The notes beneath the pieces are model-generated. The model had not been told where the DNA came from. It ran no database searches and saw nothing but the letters and a program-made list of their open reading frames with translations. This document shows positions 1 through 7,621 of a DNA stretch of 64,000 nt, one piece after another (the first letter of the stretch is position 1; each line of letters starts with the position of its first letter). This stretch comes from Butyrivibrio proteoclasticus P6B7 (lineage in GTDB: Bacteria > Bacillota > Clostridia > Lachnospirales > Lachnospiraceae): NCBI RefSeq assembly GCF_000622085.1, contig NZ_JHWL01000018.1:1-64000 (forward strand), given 5' to 3'. A program made the position numbers and the translations under genes.

Positions 1-255
1 TATTCGAATAGACTGAAGCAAGAACGTATCTTCCAGAGCATGTCACGAAAAGGTAATTGCCTAGATAATTCAGTTATGGAGAATTTCTTCAGCTTGCTAA
101 AACAAGAAATCTATTATGGTGTGGTTTATTACAGTTTCGAAGAATTGAAATCTGAAATAGAACGATATATAAAGTATTACAACGAACAAAGAATAAAAGA
201 AAAACTAGGATGGATGAGTCCTGTTCAATACAGGCTTAACCTCTTGGCTGCATAA
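1..255 (+). CDS. IS3-family transposase (OrfB), C-terminal fragment
   Basis: The reading frame is open from base 1 and ends at TAA 253-255, so only the last 84 codons are visible. The protein carries the signature end of the IS3/IS150 DDE integrase core: SRKGNCLDNSVMENFF, where the glutamate belongs to the catalytic DDE triad, followed by a YIKYYNEQRI segment and a WMSPVQYR tail. It would catalyse cut-and-circle transposition of the element. An upstream OrfA and the usual programmed frameshift are outside the window. Family assignment is secure. Confidence 0.9.
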   Translation, partial: YSNRLKQERIFQSMSRKGNCLDNSVMENFFSLLKQEIYYGVVYYSFEELKSEIERYIKYYNEQRIKEKLGWMSPVQYRLNLLAA

Positions 256-316
256 AAACAGCGTAGCAGCCATAAACTGCTACGCTTAAAAAGTCTAACT
301 TTTGGGGGTCACCTCA
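1..316 (+). mobile_element. IS3-family insertion sequence, right end (partial)
   Basis: The right part of an IS3-family element enters from the left edge. It holds the transposase C-terminus, then a perfect 9-bp stem hairpin (261-285), then a terminal sequence ending in CA at 316. Read on the minus strand the end begins TGAGGTGACCCCCAAAAG, the usual form of an IS150-type inverted repeat. The left end and the target duplication lie outside the window, so whether the copy is intact cannot be judged. Confidence 0.8.
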
Positions 317-355
317 TATATTCTTTGGCTCCGTAAGTTTTACATATAAGCATGA

Positions 356-1930
356 TTAGTTGTATGTCACTTGGTTTGTGATAAGTTCCTTCACACCTAT
401 GGCTTCGGGTGATGTGTCGCTGCTGCCTTCGACGGTGACATCTTCCAGGCGGGCTTTGAGAATATTTCTCAGGTAGAAGCTCTGGCCGCTCATCTGAGGG
501 AAGTTGTCCATCATTATGGGGACCTGAGGGGTTCTCTGGGTCGGCGGAAGGAAGGTGGCGTGAAGGTTGGTAACTTCGATGGATTCGATGGGCATCTCAG
601 GAAGGCCATAGGCGCATATAAGAGATGCATCGGCGCCGGTTACTGTGATGTTGCGAAGGGCGATGTGACCAACTCGGGGTGTCATCTCATCCACTGGGTG
701 ATAGTCTTGGCTCTGGACGTAGTCGCTGTGGCCATCAGGATCGCAGAAGTAGAACATGTTGATGGTCATTGGCATGTGAACCCGGTCCATGGTTATGTTC
801 TCAAATTCCAGATCGTTAATGTAGGACTGCTCTCCCCTTCCACGGCGGGTCTTAAGTCTTACTCCCCTGTCTGTGCCTTCAAATATGCATTTTGAAACTC
901 TGACGTTCTCAACGCCGCAGGCAACCTCACTTCCAATGGTGACGCTGCCGTGGCCTCTTTCAAGCTTACAGTTCCTGATCACAATGCCTTTGGTCCGGCG
1001 GCAGTGGAAAACGCCCATATAGTACTTGCCACTTTTAATGGCTATACAGTCGTCTCCCACAGAGATCCTGGTGCCAAGGAGGGTTACGTCTTGACAGCTT
1101 TCAGGGTTAAAACCGTCGGTATTAGGTGAATCAGGAGGATTTTGGATATCTAGATTAAAGAATTTCAAATTCTCTGAATAGTAGGGATGTATGGTCCAGC
1201 TTGGAGAATTCTGAATTCTAAGGCCCTGGAGCAGCACATTTTTGCAGCCTGACAGGAAGATGGTGTTTGGTCTCCAGGCCCCTCTTTTCTCCCACTGGTT
1301 AACCCACCAGTCCCCGGCTGGTGCGTTTCCATCAATAACTCCCTCTCCAAAGATATCGATATCTTCTGCATTTATAGCTGTTAAAAGAGAAGCAAAACTA
1401 TCTAAAGGATTGCCCTCCCAGGTTCCAAAGTTGTACTCTGTTTTCTCATCGGTTCCAAGAACCATCCCGGGAAGGATCGGATACTCTTTCCTATCAGGAA
1501 TTCCTAGTAGCGTAGCTTCATTGTCAATCCAAAGGTTCACATGGCTCTTTAAGAATACAGGGGCCATGAGATATGTTCCCTTTGGAAAATAAACTGTGCC
1601 ATCCGCAGGGCAGGAACTAATTACTGCCTGGATCTGATCTGTGTCAATGCTCTTACCATCTCCCAAAGCGCCAAACTTCTTAACATTTAGCAGGACACTC
1701 TCTTTCTTTGTGCGAAAGCTCTTTTTACCTGTATCTGCGCCGCAGGCCACGGTAAGCTCATACTCCCTGTCCGGCAAAAGACCTATGATACTCACCACGT
1801 TCCTGTCAGAAGATAAACGCATCCTGCCGTCGATATAATAGTCATGGACAGCCTGACTTTGGTAGATCTCACTATTATCCAGTTCTATTGTGATGCTTCT
1901 GACTGTTACGGCTACTATCGTGAATTCCAT
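356..1930 (-). CDS. GH28 polygalacturonase-like enzyme, cytoplasmic
   Basis: A 524-residue glycoside hydrolase family 28 protein, predicted to cleave alpha-1,4-galacturonosyl linkages of pectin oligomers by an inverting mechanism. Residues 1-75 look like a small beta-sandwich (Fn3-like) domain; the right-handed beta-helix follows. All GH28 landmarks are present: NTDG at 270-273, GDD at 292-294 (catalytic Asp272, Asp293, Asp294), GHG at 326-328 and RLK at 358-360. There is no signal peptide, so it should act inside the cell on imported oligogalacturonides. It is the last gene of the transporter operon, 20 bp after the YesL-like gene. Exact linkage specificity (exo or endo, rhamnogalacturonan or homogalacturonan) is not readable. 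Confidence 0.88.
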   Translation of the reverse strand: MEFTIVAVTVRSITIELDNSEIYQSQAVHDYYIDGRMRLSSDRNVVSIIGLLPDREYELTVACGADTGKKSFRTKKESVLLNVKKFGALGDGKSIDTDQIQAVISSCPADGTVYFPKGTYLMAPVFLKSHVNLWIDNEATLLGIPDRKEYPILPGMVLGTDEKTEYNFGTWEGNPLDSFASLLTAINAEDIDIFGEGVIDGNAPAGDWWVNQWEKRGAWRPNTIFLSGCKNVLLQGLRIQNSPSWTIHPYYSENLKFFNLDIQNPPDSPNTDGFNPESCQDVTLLGTRISVGDDCIAIKSGKYYMGVFHCRRTKGIVIRNCKLERGHGSVTIGSEVACGVENVRVSKCIFEGTDRGVRLKTRRGRGEQSYINDLEFENITMDRVHMPMTINMFYFCDPDGHSDYVQSQDYHPVDEMTPRVGHIALRNITVTGADASLICAYGLPEMPIESIEVTNLHATFLPPTQRTPQVPIMMDNFPQMSGQSFYLRNILKARLEDVTVEGSSDTSPEAIGVKELITNQVTYN

Positions 1931-1950
1931 TTTCTTTCCTTCGCTATATG

Positions 1951-2589
1951 CTAGATGTCGGTTTTGTCAGGCTCTTTTTGCGGTATGTACCTTTCGAATA
2001 CTGCCATGTAGAACACTGACAGAAGGTATGCTATAAGCCCCACTCCCAGATTCAGGGTAAAAAAGTTCACCATAAAAATTGATGTAACGTTGAAGAACAC
2101 CACTGCCATCAGAGTCACCAGAATAAGCAGTGTCTCCTTCATGTTGTGAAATGGCACAATCACAGAGTATGCCACTGTTCGTTTTATAGAATTGTTGAAC
2201 TTGGACTGGATCGCAAAGACGTAGGATAAAGAGATGCTGTAAAGAATTCCTACCGCTATCATGATCCCCCAGACAATTCGGTTCTCTTTTCCCTGATGAT
2301 TCCAAAAGATGATGTCTGCTCCAAGGATAAGCCCCACCACCAGGTAGATACACCACAGAATGGTGCTCTGCCTCAGGTTCTCCCTAAAGGATTTGAAGAA
2401 GTTGGCGGTTGGATAGCCCTCATCTTTGTGGAGCTTCATACAGCTGTAAATGAGCGCAGTTGATGAAGCCCCAATTGTAATGATGGGAAGAGAACTTAAG
2501 AGCCATAAGATGTTGAGCCACCAGATGTAGCCCAGTTTTATCGTGAATCGGATAACAGGGTTATCCGGACTGAATAAGCCTTTAAACAT
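1951..2589 (-). CDS. YesL-like (DUF624) membrane protein
   Basis: A 212-residue integral membrane protein with about five hydrophobic segments. It has the N-terminal pattern of the DUF624/YesL family: a short leader, then an IWWLNILWLLSSLPIITIGAS segment, then a YPTANFFKSFRENLRQS loop. Members are found beside sugar ABC transporters for pectin or other plant polysaccharides (the B. subtilis yes cluster is the type case), but their biochemical role is unknown. Here the gene lies between the MalG-type permease (33 bp upstream) and GH28, which fits that context. It is probably co-transcribed with both. Confidence 0.8.
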   Translation of the reverse strand: MFKGLFSPDNPVIRFTIKLGYIWWLNILWLLSSLPIITIGASSTALIYSCMKLHKDEGYPTANFFKSFRENLRQSTILWCIYLVVGLILGADIIFWNHQGKENRIVWGIMIAVGILYSISLSYVFAIQSKFNNSIKRTVAYSVIVPFHNMKETLLILVTLMAVVFFNVTSIFMVNFFTLNLGVGLIAYLLSVFYMAVFERYIPQKEPDKTDI

Positions 2590-2621
2590 AATTATGCCTT
2601 ACCTTTCTAGTCGTAAACTTC

Positions 2622-3518
2622 TTAACCCTTGACTCCTCCTGCAGAAATACCATCCACGAACTGATTCTGGGCCGCGAAGAACACCAGAATGTTAGGCAGG
2701 ATGGATATCAGCGAAACTGCCAGAGCCTTGTTCCACTCAAAGCCTGACTCTGAGTCCATGGACAGACGGACAAAGATGGTGGCCGGATACTTGGCCGGTG
2801 TCTTGACGTAAAGGAGCGGGCCAAGGAAGTCATTGGAAGCCCACATGAATTTAAACAGTGCGCAGGACACAATGGCCGGCATCAGCATTGGCACTATGAT
2901 CTTGGTCAGGGTCTGAACCACGTTGGCACCGTCGATCTTGGCTGCCTCCTCCAGCTCTTTTGGAATATTCCTAAGGAACTGGATCAGCATGAAGATAAAG
3001 TAGGTCTCCACCGCAAAGGCCGTAGGAACGATAAGTGGCAGATAGAACTTGGATCCCACCCAGCCAATCTTGTTGTAGAACAGAAACTGTGGCACGTTGA
3101 GCACCACCTGAGGCAGGAACAGCATTGCCATCATCAGGGTGAACATGATGTCGTGGCCCTTGAACTTGAATCTGCCAAATCCGTAGGCTGTCAGCACCGA
3201 GGAGATAACCGTAAGAATAACCTCTGGAATAACGTAGGAATAGGTGTTGAGCATGGCCTGCCAGATGTTGATGGTTCCGCCGTAGTTGTCCATGGCGTGA
3301 ACATAGCCGTCCAGCGTAGGCTTCATAGGTATAGGATTCATTGTGGAAAAGATCTCACTATTATTCTTAAAGGTTGCGCCCACCATCCACACCAGCGGGT
3401 AAACCATGAAAAGACCTACAACTATCAGGATGAAGTAGCGTATGACCAGGGAGATTCTTCTTTTTCTCTCAAGGTCTCTCTGAGCCTGGGATGCAGTCTT
3501 AGTCTGAACATTTGCCAT
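2622..3518 (-). CDS. Carbohydrate ABC transporter permease, MalG/YesQ type
   Basis: A 298-residue inner-membrane permease with six predicted transmembrane helices. The cytoplasmic EAA loop reads LEEAAKIDGANVVQTL, the docking site for the ATPase. The C-terminus ends DGISAGGVKG, as in many MalG-type (CUT1) proteins. It pairs with the MalF-type gene only 5 bp upstream. The operon has no ATPase, so a shared MsmX-like ATPase elsewhere is inferred. Genomic context suggests pectic oligosaccharides as substrate. Confidence 0.9.
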   Translation of the reverse strand: MANVQTKTASQAQRDLERKRRISLVIRYFILIVVGLFMVYPLVWMVGATFKNNSEIFSTMNPIPMKPTLDGYVHAMDNYGGTINIWQAMLNTYSYVIPEVILTVISSVLTAYGFGRFKFKGHDIMFTLMMAMLFLPQVVLNVPQFLFYNKIGWVGSKFYLPLIVPTAFAVETYFIFMLIQFLRNIPKELEEAAKIDGANVVQTLTKIIVPMLMPAIVSCALFKFMWASNDFLGPLLYVKTPAKYPATIFVRLSMDSESGFEWNKALAVSLISILPNILVFFAAQNQFVDGISAGGVKG

Positions 3519-3523
3519 ATTTT

Positions 3524-4432
3524 CTACCTCCCGTCCTCATCTGAATAGTAAACCCAATGCTTCTGGCTCCAGAAGGAGATCATTGTGAAAAGGACTAAGA
3601 TAACAAACAAAACCCATGCCTGAGCGCAGGCCTTGCCCATCTTGTAGGTTCCACCGAAGGCATTGTTGTAAATAAGAAGTGTCATGAGCGTGGTGCTTCC
3701 TCTAGGTCCGCCCTTGGTGATAATGAAGGGGCCGTTGAATTCCTGGAAGGCCTGCACCAGCTGAGTTATCAGGTTGTAGAATATGACAGGCGTAATAAGC
3801 GGAACTGTAATGGTAAAGAACTGTCTCCACTTGCCGGCGCCGTCGATGGCTGCCGCTTCATAGAGGTCTGTGGGAACACCCTTTAGGGCCGCCAAGAAGA
3901 TTACCATGGCAGATCCAAATTGCCACACTCTAAGGAGGCAGATCATGAACAGTGCCCAGTTGCTGTTGGTAAAGAAGTGTGGTCCCTCTATGCCGAATAT
4001 TCCAAATATCATGCGGATCAATCCTTCGTCGTTAAAAAGAGCTCTCCAAAGAACCGCTATGGCAACGGATCCGCCCAGGATAGATGGAATATAGTAGGCA
4101 GTACGGAAAAAGTTAACGCCCTTAATCTTGAAGTTAAGGATATATGCGATAAACAGCGCCGATACAAGCTTAAGTGGCACTGTCATGAAGGCATATTTAA
4201 ATGTGATGATTAGTGCAGTTCTCTCTTGCTTATTGGCAAATACATTTATGTAGTTTTCTAAAGTGTGCTTTGAAATTCCCTTGAACAGGTCGTAGTCCGT
4301 GAAGCTGTAATAAAAAGATGAAATAAAAGGATATGCCTTAAAGATCAAAAAGCCTACCAGCCAGGGAATAACAAAGAAAAATCCAATGTTGTCTCGAAGT
4401 GTTTTCTGTATTTTACTCAAAGTTCTCCCCAC
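3524..4432 (-). CDS. Carbohydrate ABC transporter permease, MalF/YesP type
   Basis: A CUT1-family permease with six transmembrane helices and the EAA loop LYEAAAIDGAGKWRQ. It forms the heterodimeric channel with the neighbouring MalG-type protein. Start choice is uncertain. The longest frame opens with GTG at 4432, which has no spaced ribosome site. A TTG at residue 5 (4420-4418) sits 8 nt after AGGTGG and gives the more usual N-terminus SKIQKTLRDNIGFFF. The TTG start is the better supported. The gene lies just after the intercistronic hairpin that follows the binding-protein gene. Confidence 0.88.
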   Translation of the reverse strand: MGRTLSKIQKTLRDNIGFFFVIPWLVGFLIFKAYPFISSFYYSFTDYDLFKGISKHTLENYINVFANKQERTALIITFKYAFMTVPLKLVSALFIAYILNFKIKGVNFFRTAYYIPSILGGSVAIAVLWRALFNDEGLIRMIFGIFGIEGPHFFTNSNWALFMICLLRVWQFGSAMVIFLAALKGVPTDLYEAAAIDGAGKWRQFFTITVPLITPVIFYNLITQLVQAFQEFNGPFIITKGGPRGSTTLMTLLIYNNAFGGTYKMGKACAQAWVLFVILVLFTMISFWSQKHWVYYSDEDGR

Positions 4433-4440
4433 CTTTTTGT

Positions 4441-4471
4441 AAAAAGTCTGCCAGGAAATTCCCTGGCAGAC
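4441..4471 (-). terminator. Hairpin with T-tract between binding-protein and permease genes
   Basis: A perfect 10-bp stem (GTCTGCCAGG/CCTGGCAGAC, 6-nt loop) is followed on the minus strand by five T residues. It begins 27 nt after the binding-protein stop codon. It has the form of a rho-independent terminator but sits inside the operon, so partial termination or 3'-end protection of the binding-protein message is the likely role. The second sugar operon has the same device at 28669-28697. Confidence 0.75.
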
Positions 4472-4497
4472 GTTAGTTCTTTTAACAGAAATAATTA

Positions 4498-5901
4498 TTA
4501 CTTGGCTGGTGCTACTGCAACGTAGGCATCATAGAGATCCTGCGCAGCGTCGTCGATGGAATAGGATCCGTCTCTTACGCCATAGGAAAGGTTCTCAAAC
4601 AATGTGTTGTAAACTGCTGTGTCGCCCTTAAGTGAAGAATCGTCAAAGAGAGGATTCCAGTACATAGGGTTAGAATCCATAACGCTCTTGTGTGCAGCTG
4701 CAACTACAGGGTCGATGGCGCCTTCAGCCTCGCATACTGCGTAAGCTGCCTTAGACTCTGGGATACCACGCTGTGTGCCCATGAGCTTAGCACCTTCTTC
4801 GTCGTTTAAGATATAGTTAAGGAAAAGAGCTGCCTCATGAGGATGCTCTGTCTTAGCGCTGATTGCGAACATCTGAGAAACCTTAACGTAGCAGCCTGAG
4901 CCTGCCTTGCCTGTATCCATAAGCTCGCAGCCAACCTCGAAGTCGTCAGGGTTAGGAAGTGCGTTCTGAAGAGATGATGGTGATGAATCCCAAGTGAAGC
5001 ATCCAGCGTACTCGCCGCCGATCCATCTTGCTGACTTATCGATAGACTCTGCGCCTTCGCCGTCGTAATACTCGATTGTAGGAATTACGTGGTTCTCTTC
5101 AAGAGATGTGATCCATGTAAGGGCATCTTTTACCTGATCCTGAGTAAGTGTGAAGTTGCCGTTCTGGTCGATGATAGGCTCGCCAGTCTGGGCCTGTGTA
5201 TAGAAAGCAAGCATGATTGCACGGTCATACTCTGTAAGTACAAGTGGATAATAGTTATCGCCAAGCTTCTCCTTGAAGATAGGGCCTGCTGCCTCAAGTT
5301 CAGCCAGAGTAGTAGGTGTGCTAAGGCCTGCTGCCTCGAAGGTTGCCTTGTTCCAGTAGAAGGTACGTCCTGTAAGAGCGATAGGAATAGCTGCCTGTCC
5401 ACCCTTGGAATCCTGAGTAAATGCCAGTGTTGAAGCATCATACTGTGTAAGATCAAGAACGTCAGAAACAGTGTTAAGGTCAAGATATGTTGTACAGTCT
5501 GCGTCGTACTTGCCGATCCAGTCTGCGTTTACCTGCTGTACATCTGGGTTGGTGCCTGAAAGATACTCAGAAGCCTTGGCTGTCTCCCAGTCAGACCATG
5601 CACCGTAGTTGTATTCGATTGTGATTCCGGGATATTTGGCTTCAAAAGCCTCGATTGCTGCGATAGTAGCTTCGTGTCTTGCATCGCCGCCCCACCAGTC
5701 AAAGGTCAGTGTGCATGACTCATAGGAATCTGCACTACCTGAGTCAGCCTGCTGATCAGCTGCAGGTGCAGCCTCTGTAGTCTTCTCGCTAGATGGCTGA
5801 GAATCAGTATTCTGGGTTGTTTCTGTAGTTGTTCCCCCGCATCCAGCTAAAAGAGATGTCGCCATCAGACCAGTCATAATAGTTGCTGTCAGTTTTTTCA
5901 T
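4498..5901 (-). CDS. Sugar-binding lipoprotein of ABC transporter (CUT1)
   Basis: A 467-residue extracellular solute-binding protein, first gene of the 5.9-0.36 kb operon. The N-terminus has a lipoprotein signal with lipobox LLAGC; Cys21 would be lipidated and anchor the protein to the outer face of the membrane. A Ser/Thr/Glu-rich linker (about 22-60) precedes the family-1 binding fold, including FDWWGGDARHEATIAAIEAF and WDSSPSSLQNALPNPDDF. The start codon is preceded by AAGGAGG. Neighbouring GH28 and YesL genes point to pectin oligomers as ligand; the ligand itself is inferred. The region upstream is shared with the divergent AraC gene. Confidence 0.9.
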   Translation of the reverse strand: MKKLTATIMTGLMATSLLAGCGGTTTETTQNTDSQPSSEKTTEAAPAADQQADSGSADSYESCTLTFDWWGGDARHEATIAAIEAFEAKYPGITIEYNYGAWSDWETAKASEYLSGTNPDVQQVNADWIGKYDADCTTYLDLNTVSDVLDLTQYDASTLAFTQDSKGGQAAIPIALTGRTFYWNKATFEAAGLSTPTTLAELEAAGPIFKEKLGDNYYPLVLTEYDRAIMLAFYTQAQTGEPIIDQNGNFTLTQDQVKDALTWITSLEENHVIPTIEYYDGEGAESIDKSARWIGGEYAGCFTWDSSPSSLQNALPNPDDFEVGCELMDTGKAGSGCYVKVSQMFAISAKTEHPHEAALFLNYILNDEEGAKLMGTQRGIPESKAAYAVCEAEGAIDPVVAAAHKSVMDSNPMYWNPLFDDSSLKGDTAVYNTLFENLSYGVRDGSYSIDDAAQDLYDAYVAVAPAK

Positions 5902-6161
5902 ACGAAATCCTCCTTGCTTCCCCCTTAGGGTGAAATATGTGTTTGTAACCCGTGTTAATACCCCTATTAACTGATATCTTTACAATAAAGGTTTTGCCCC
6001 GGTAATAATACTTTTTTAACGTCATCTTTTTGATAAAATACTGATTTTTTGTCATCCATGGACTATAATTAATGAGGGGGCTCTATCCCAGTCATATCGG
6101 TACTTTTTCTATGCAATTCCAACCATTTATAAGCGTTTAAAATGCAGGAGGGGAAGCATTT
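5902..6161. promoter_or_regulatory. Divergent control region between binding-protein operon and araC-type gene
   Basis: A 260-bp AT-rich region separates the two divergent start codons, each with a good ribosome site (AAGGAGG on the minus side, AGGAGGGG on the plus side). A TATAAT lies on the plus strand near 6064, but no convincing -35 box is spaced from it. It is the natural place for the AraC-type protein to bind. No operator could be defined by eye. Confidence 0.5.
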
Positions 6162-7046
6162 ATGCGAACCACAGATTTAGACATAGATCGTGTCTATCTT
6201 CATCAGATTACAAGAGAAGCAAATTACGGAATTATTGATAATCATTTTCACTGCTACTATGAGCTGTTTCTGGTGCGCCAGGGAAAGTGCCGCTTTTTCA
6301 TCGACAACGTGCGCTACGACTTAGGCCCTGGGGACTTTCTCATCATTCCGCCTAAGGTCCTTCACTTTAACAGGTACCTGGCTCAGACTCTCAGAACCAA
6401 TATTTATTTCCGAAGCTGTGACGTTACGGAGAATAGCCAGCTCTTTTGCCCGGATCTGGAGGATAAGTTCTTAACTCCCCGGGTCATCCATATTCCCAGC
6501 AAGTATCAGAGCCAGATTCTCTCTGTGGTGGATGCTATGCTGAAGGAGGAGAACATCGACGATGAGAACACTGCCGCCATGCAGACTCTTCTGTTAAAAG
6601 AGTTCTTCCTGTACTGCAGACGCTACTGCTCCATCAAGGATTCCAGTGTGTCCCTTTCTGTTGCGGGGGCAGAGGACATCTTCCAGGTGGTACAGCATAT
6701 CAATGATCACTACTATCAGCCGCTGTCCCTAGAGGATTTGGCGGAGGTTGCAAGTCTTTCGCCGTCGTATTTAAGCAAGAAGTTCTATCAGACTATGGGA
6801 ATGGGAATCAAGAAGTATCAGACCCAGGTAAGGCTCAAGCACGCGTCACTGGAGCTATTGTCTACCCAGCATTCAATAACAGAAATTGCCATCAACTGTG
6901 GATTCAGCGATGGCAATTATTTCAAGGATGCATTTAAAAAGAACTATGATATTTCGCCCAGGGCGTTCCGAAAGGCCCACGCCGCCGAGTACACCAAGGA
7001 GCAGCCTATCCTCAACGACAAGTACTGGGAAGCACACGCTTTCTGA
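6162..7046 (+). CDS. AraC-family transcriptional regulator of the first pectin operon
   Basis: A 294-residue two-domain regulator. Residues 10-100 form a cupin-like sensor (YHCYYELF-type, RQGKCRFFIDNVRYDLGPGDFLIIPP). The C-terminal 100 residues contain two helix-turn-helix motifs (LEDLAEVASLSPSYLSKKF and ITEIAINCGFSDGNYFKDAF) with the AraC signature. It is divergent from the binding-protein gene, the standard arrangement for a local activator responding to the imported sugar. Target and inducer are inferred from context. The start is well supported by AGGAGGGG seven bases upstream. Confidence 0.9.
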   Translation: MRTTDLDIDRVYLHQITREANYGIIDNHFHCYYELFLVRQGKCRFFIDNVRYDLGPGDFLIIPPKVLHFNRYLAQTLRTNIYFRSCDVTENSQLFCPDLEDKFLTPRVIHIPSKYQSQILSVVDAMLKEENIDDENTAAMQTLLLKEFFLYCRRYCSIKDSSVSLSVAGAEDIFQVVQHINDHYYQPLSLEDLAEVASLSPSYLSKKFYQTMGMGIKKYQTQVRLKHASLELLSTQHSITEIAINCGFSDGNYFKDAFKKNYDISPRAFRKAHAAEYTKEQPILNDKYWEAHAF

Positions 7047-7055
7047 TGCCCTATA

Positions 7056-7601
7056 TCAAAATATTTTCAAGACCATACCTATGATGCTAAGGAACATGAG
7101 GCCTGTGAGGACCATGATAAGGCCTAGGAGGACGTTGCGGATGCGGTGCACATGGGCTTTGGCGTCCTTTTTGGAGATGTAGATTACGTAGGATTCACCT
7201 TCGATGAATTTACGTTTGGAGGATACGCTGTCCACGGTGTACTTGGTCCTATACTGAGGGACCTCGAAGTCCAGTCTGTAGCTGCCGCCGCCTCTGCCAC
7301 CTCTGTGGTATGTAATTTTCTTAAGAATGGCCTCAACTCGGATATTGTGCTGAAAGACATCAATTATGTGCATTATTCCAAACCATACGCAGGGAACCCC
7401 TACTATGAGGCCAAGCAATGATTCAATTAGCGCTCCATTTTTAACAAACATAGCAAAGGATAGAAGCCCAAAGACTGCACCTATTCCGTAGTACAGCGGC
7501 TTACTATCAACTGTGCCAGATCCGTTAAAGCCTGTGTAAAAGAACAGTATCGCTACTGCGCCAAACATCAGGGCTACTGCGTAATACATTACGTATTCCA
7601 T
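7056..7601 (-). CDS. Uncharacterised membrane protein with soluble C-terminal region
   Basis: A 181-residue protein not assigned to a known family. It has three hydrophobic segments in the first 80 residues, a basic, glycine-rich soluble stretch (ILKKITYHRGGRGGG, then a DFEVPQYRTKYTVDS strand-rich part) and a final transmembrane helix. Its ATG is 4 nt after the stop of the WG-repeat gene, so the two are probably translationally coupled. It converges on the AraC gene with only 9 bp between the stops and no visible terminator. The soluble part resembles a DUF3592-like small beta domain, but this is weak. Confidence 0.7.
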   Translation of the reverse strand: MEYVMYYAVALMFGAVAILFFYTGFNGSGTVDSKPLYYGIGAVFGLLSFAMFVKNGALIESLLGLIVGVPCVWFGIMHIIDVFQHNIRVEAILKKITYHRGGRGGGSYRLDFEVPQYRTKYTVDSVSSKRKFIEGESYVIYISKKDAKAHVHRIRNVLLGLIMVLTGLMFLSIIGMVLKIF

Positions 7602-7621
7602 TATCCTACTTTGTCCTCTTT
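7596..7621. repeat. 26-bp direct repeat at a gene junction, copy 1
   Basis: These 26 bases are identical to 10185-10210. The copy covers the last codons and stop (TAG) of the WG-repeat gene and the ATG of the next gene. The other copy spans a different gene junction in another reading frame. Confidence 0.9.

Noticed and set aside
5804-6055. Minus-strand 83-codon frame over the first binding-protein promoter
   Set aside because: It overlaps the signal-peptide region in another frame, and has no ribosome site or family match.
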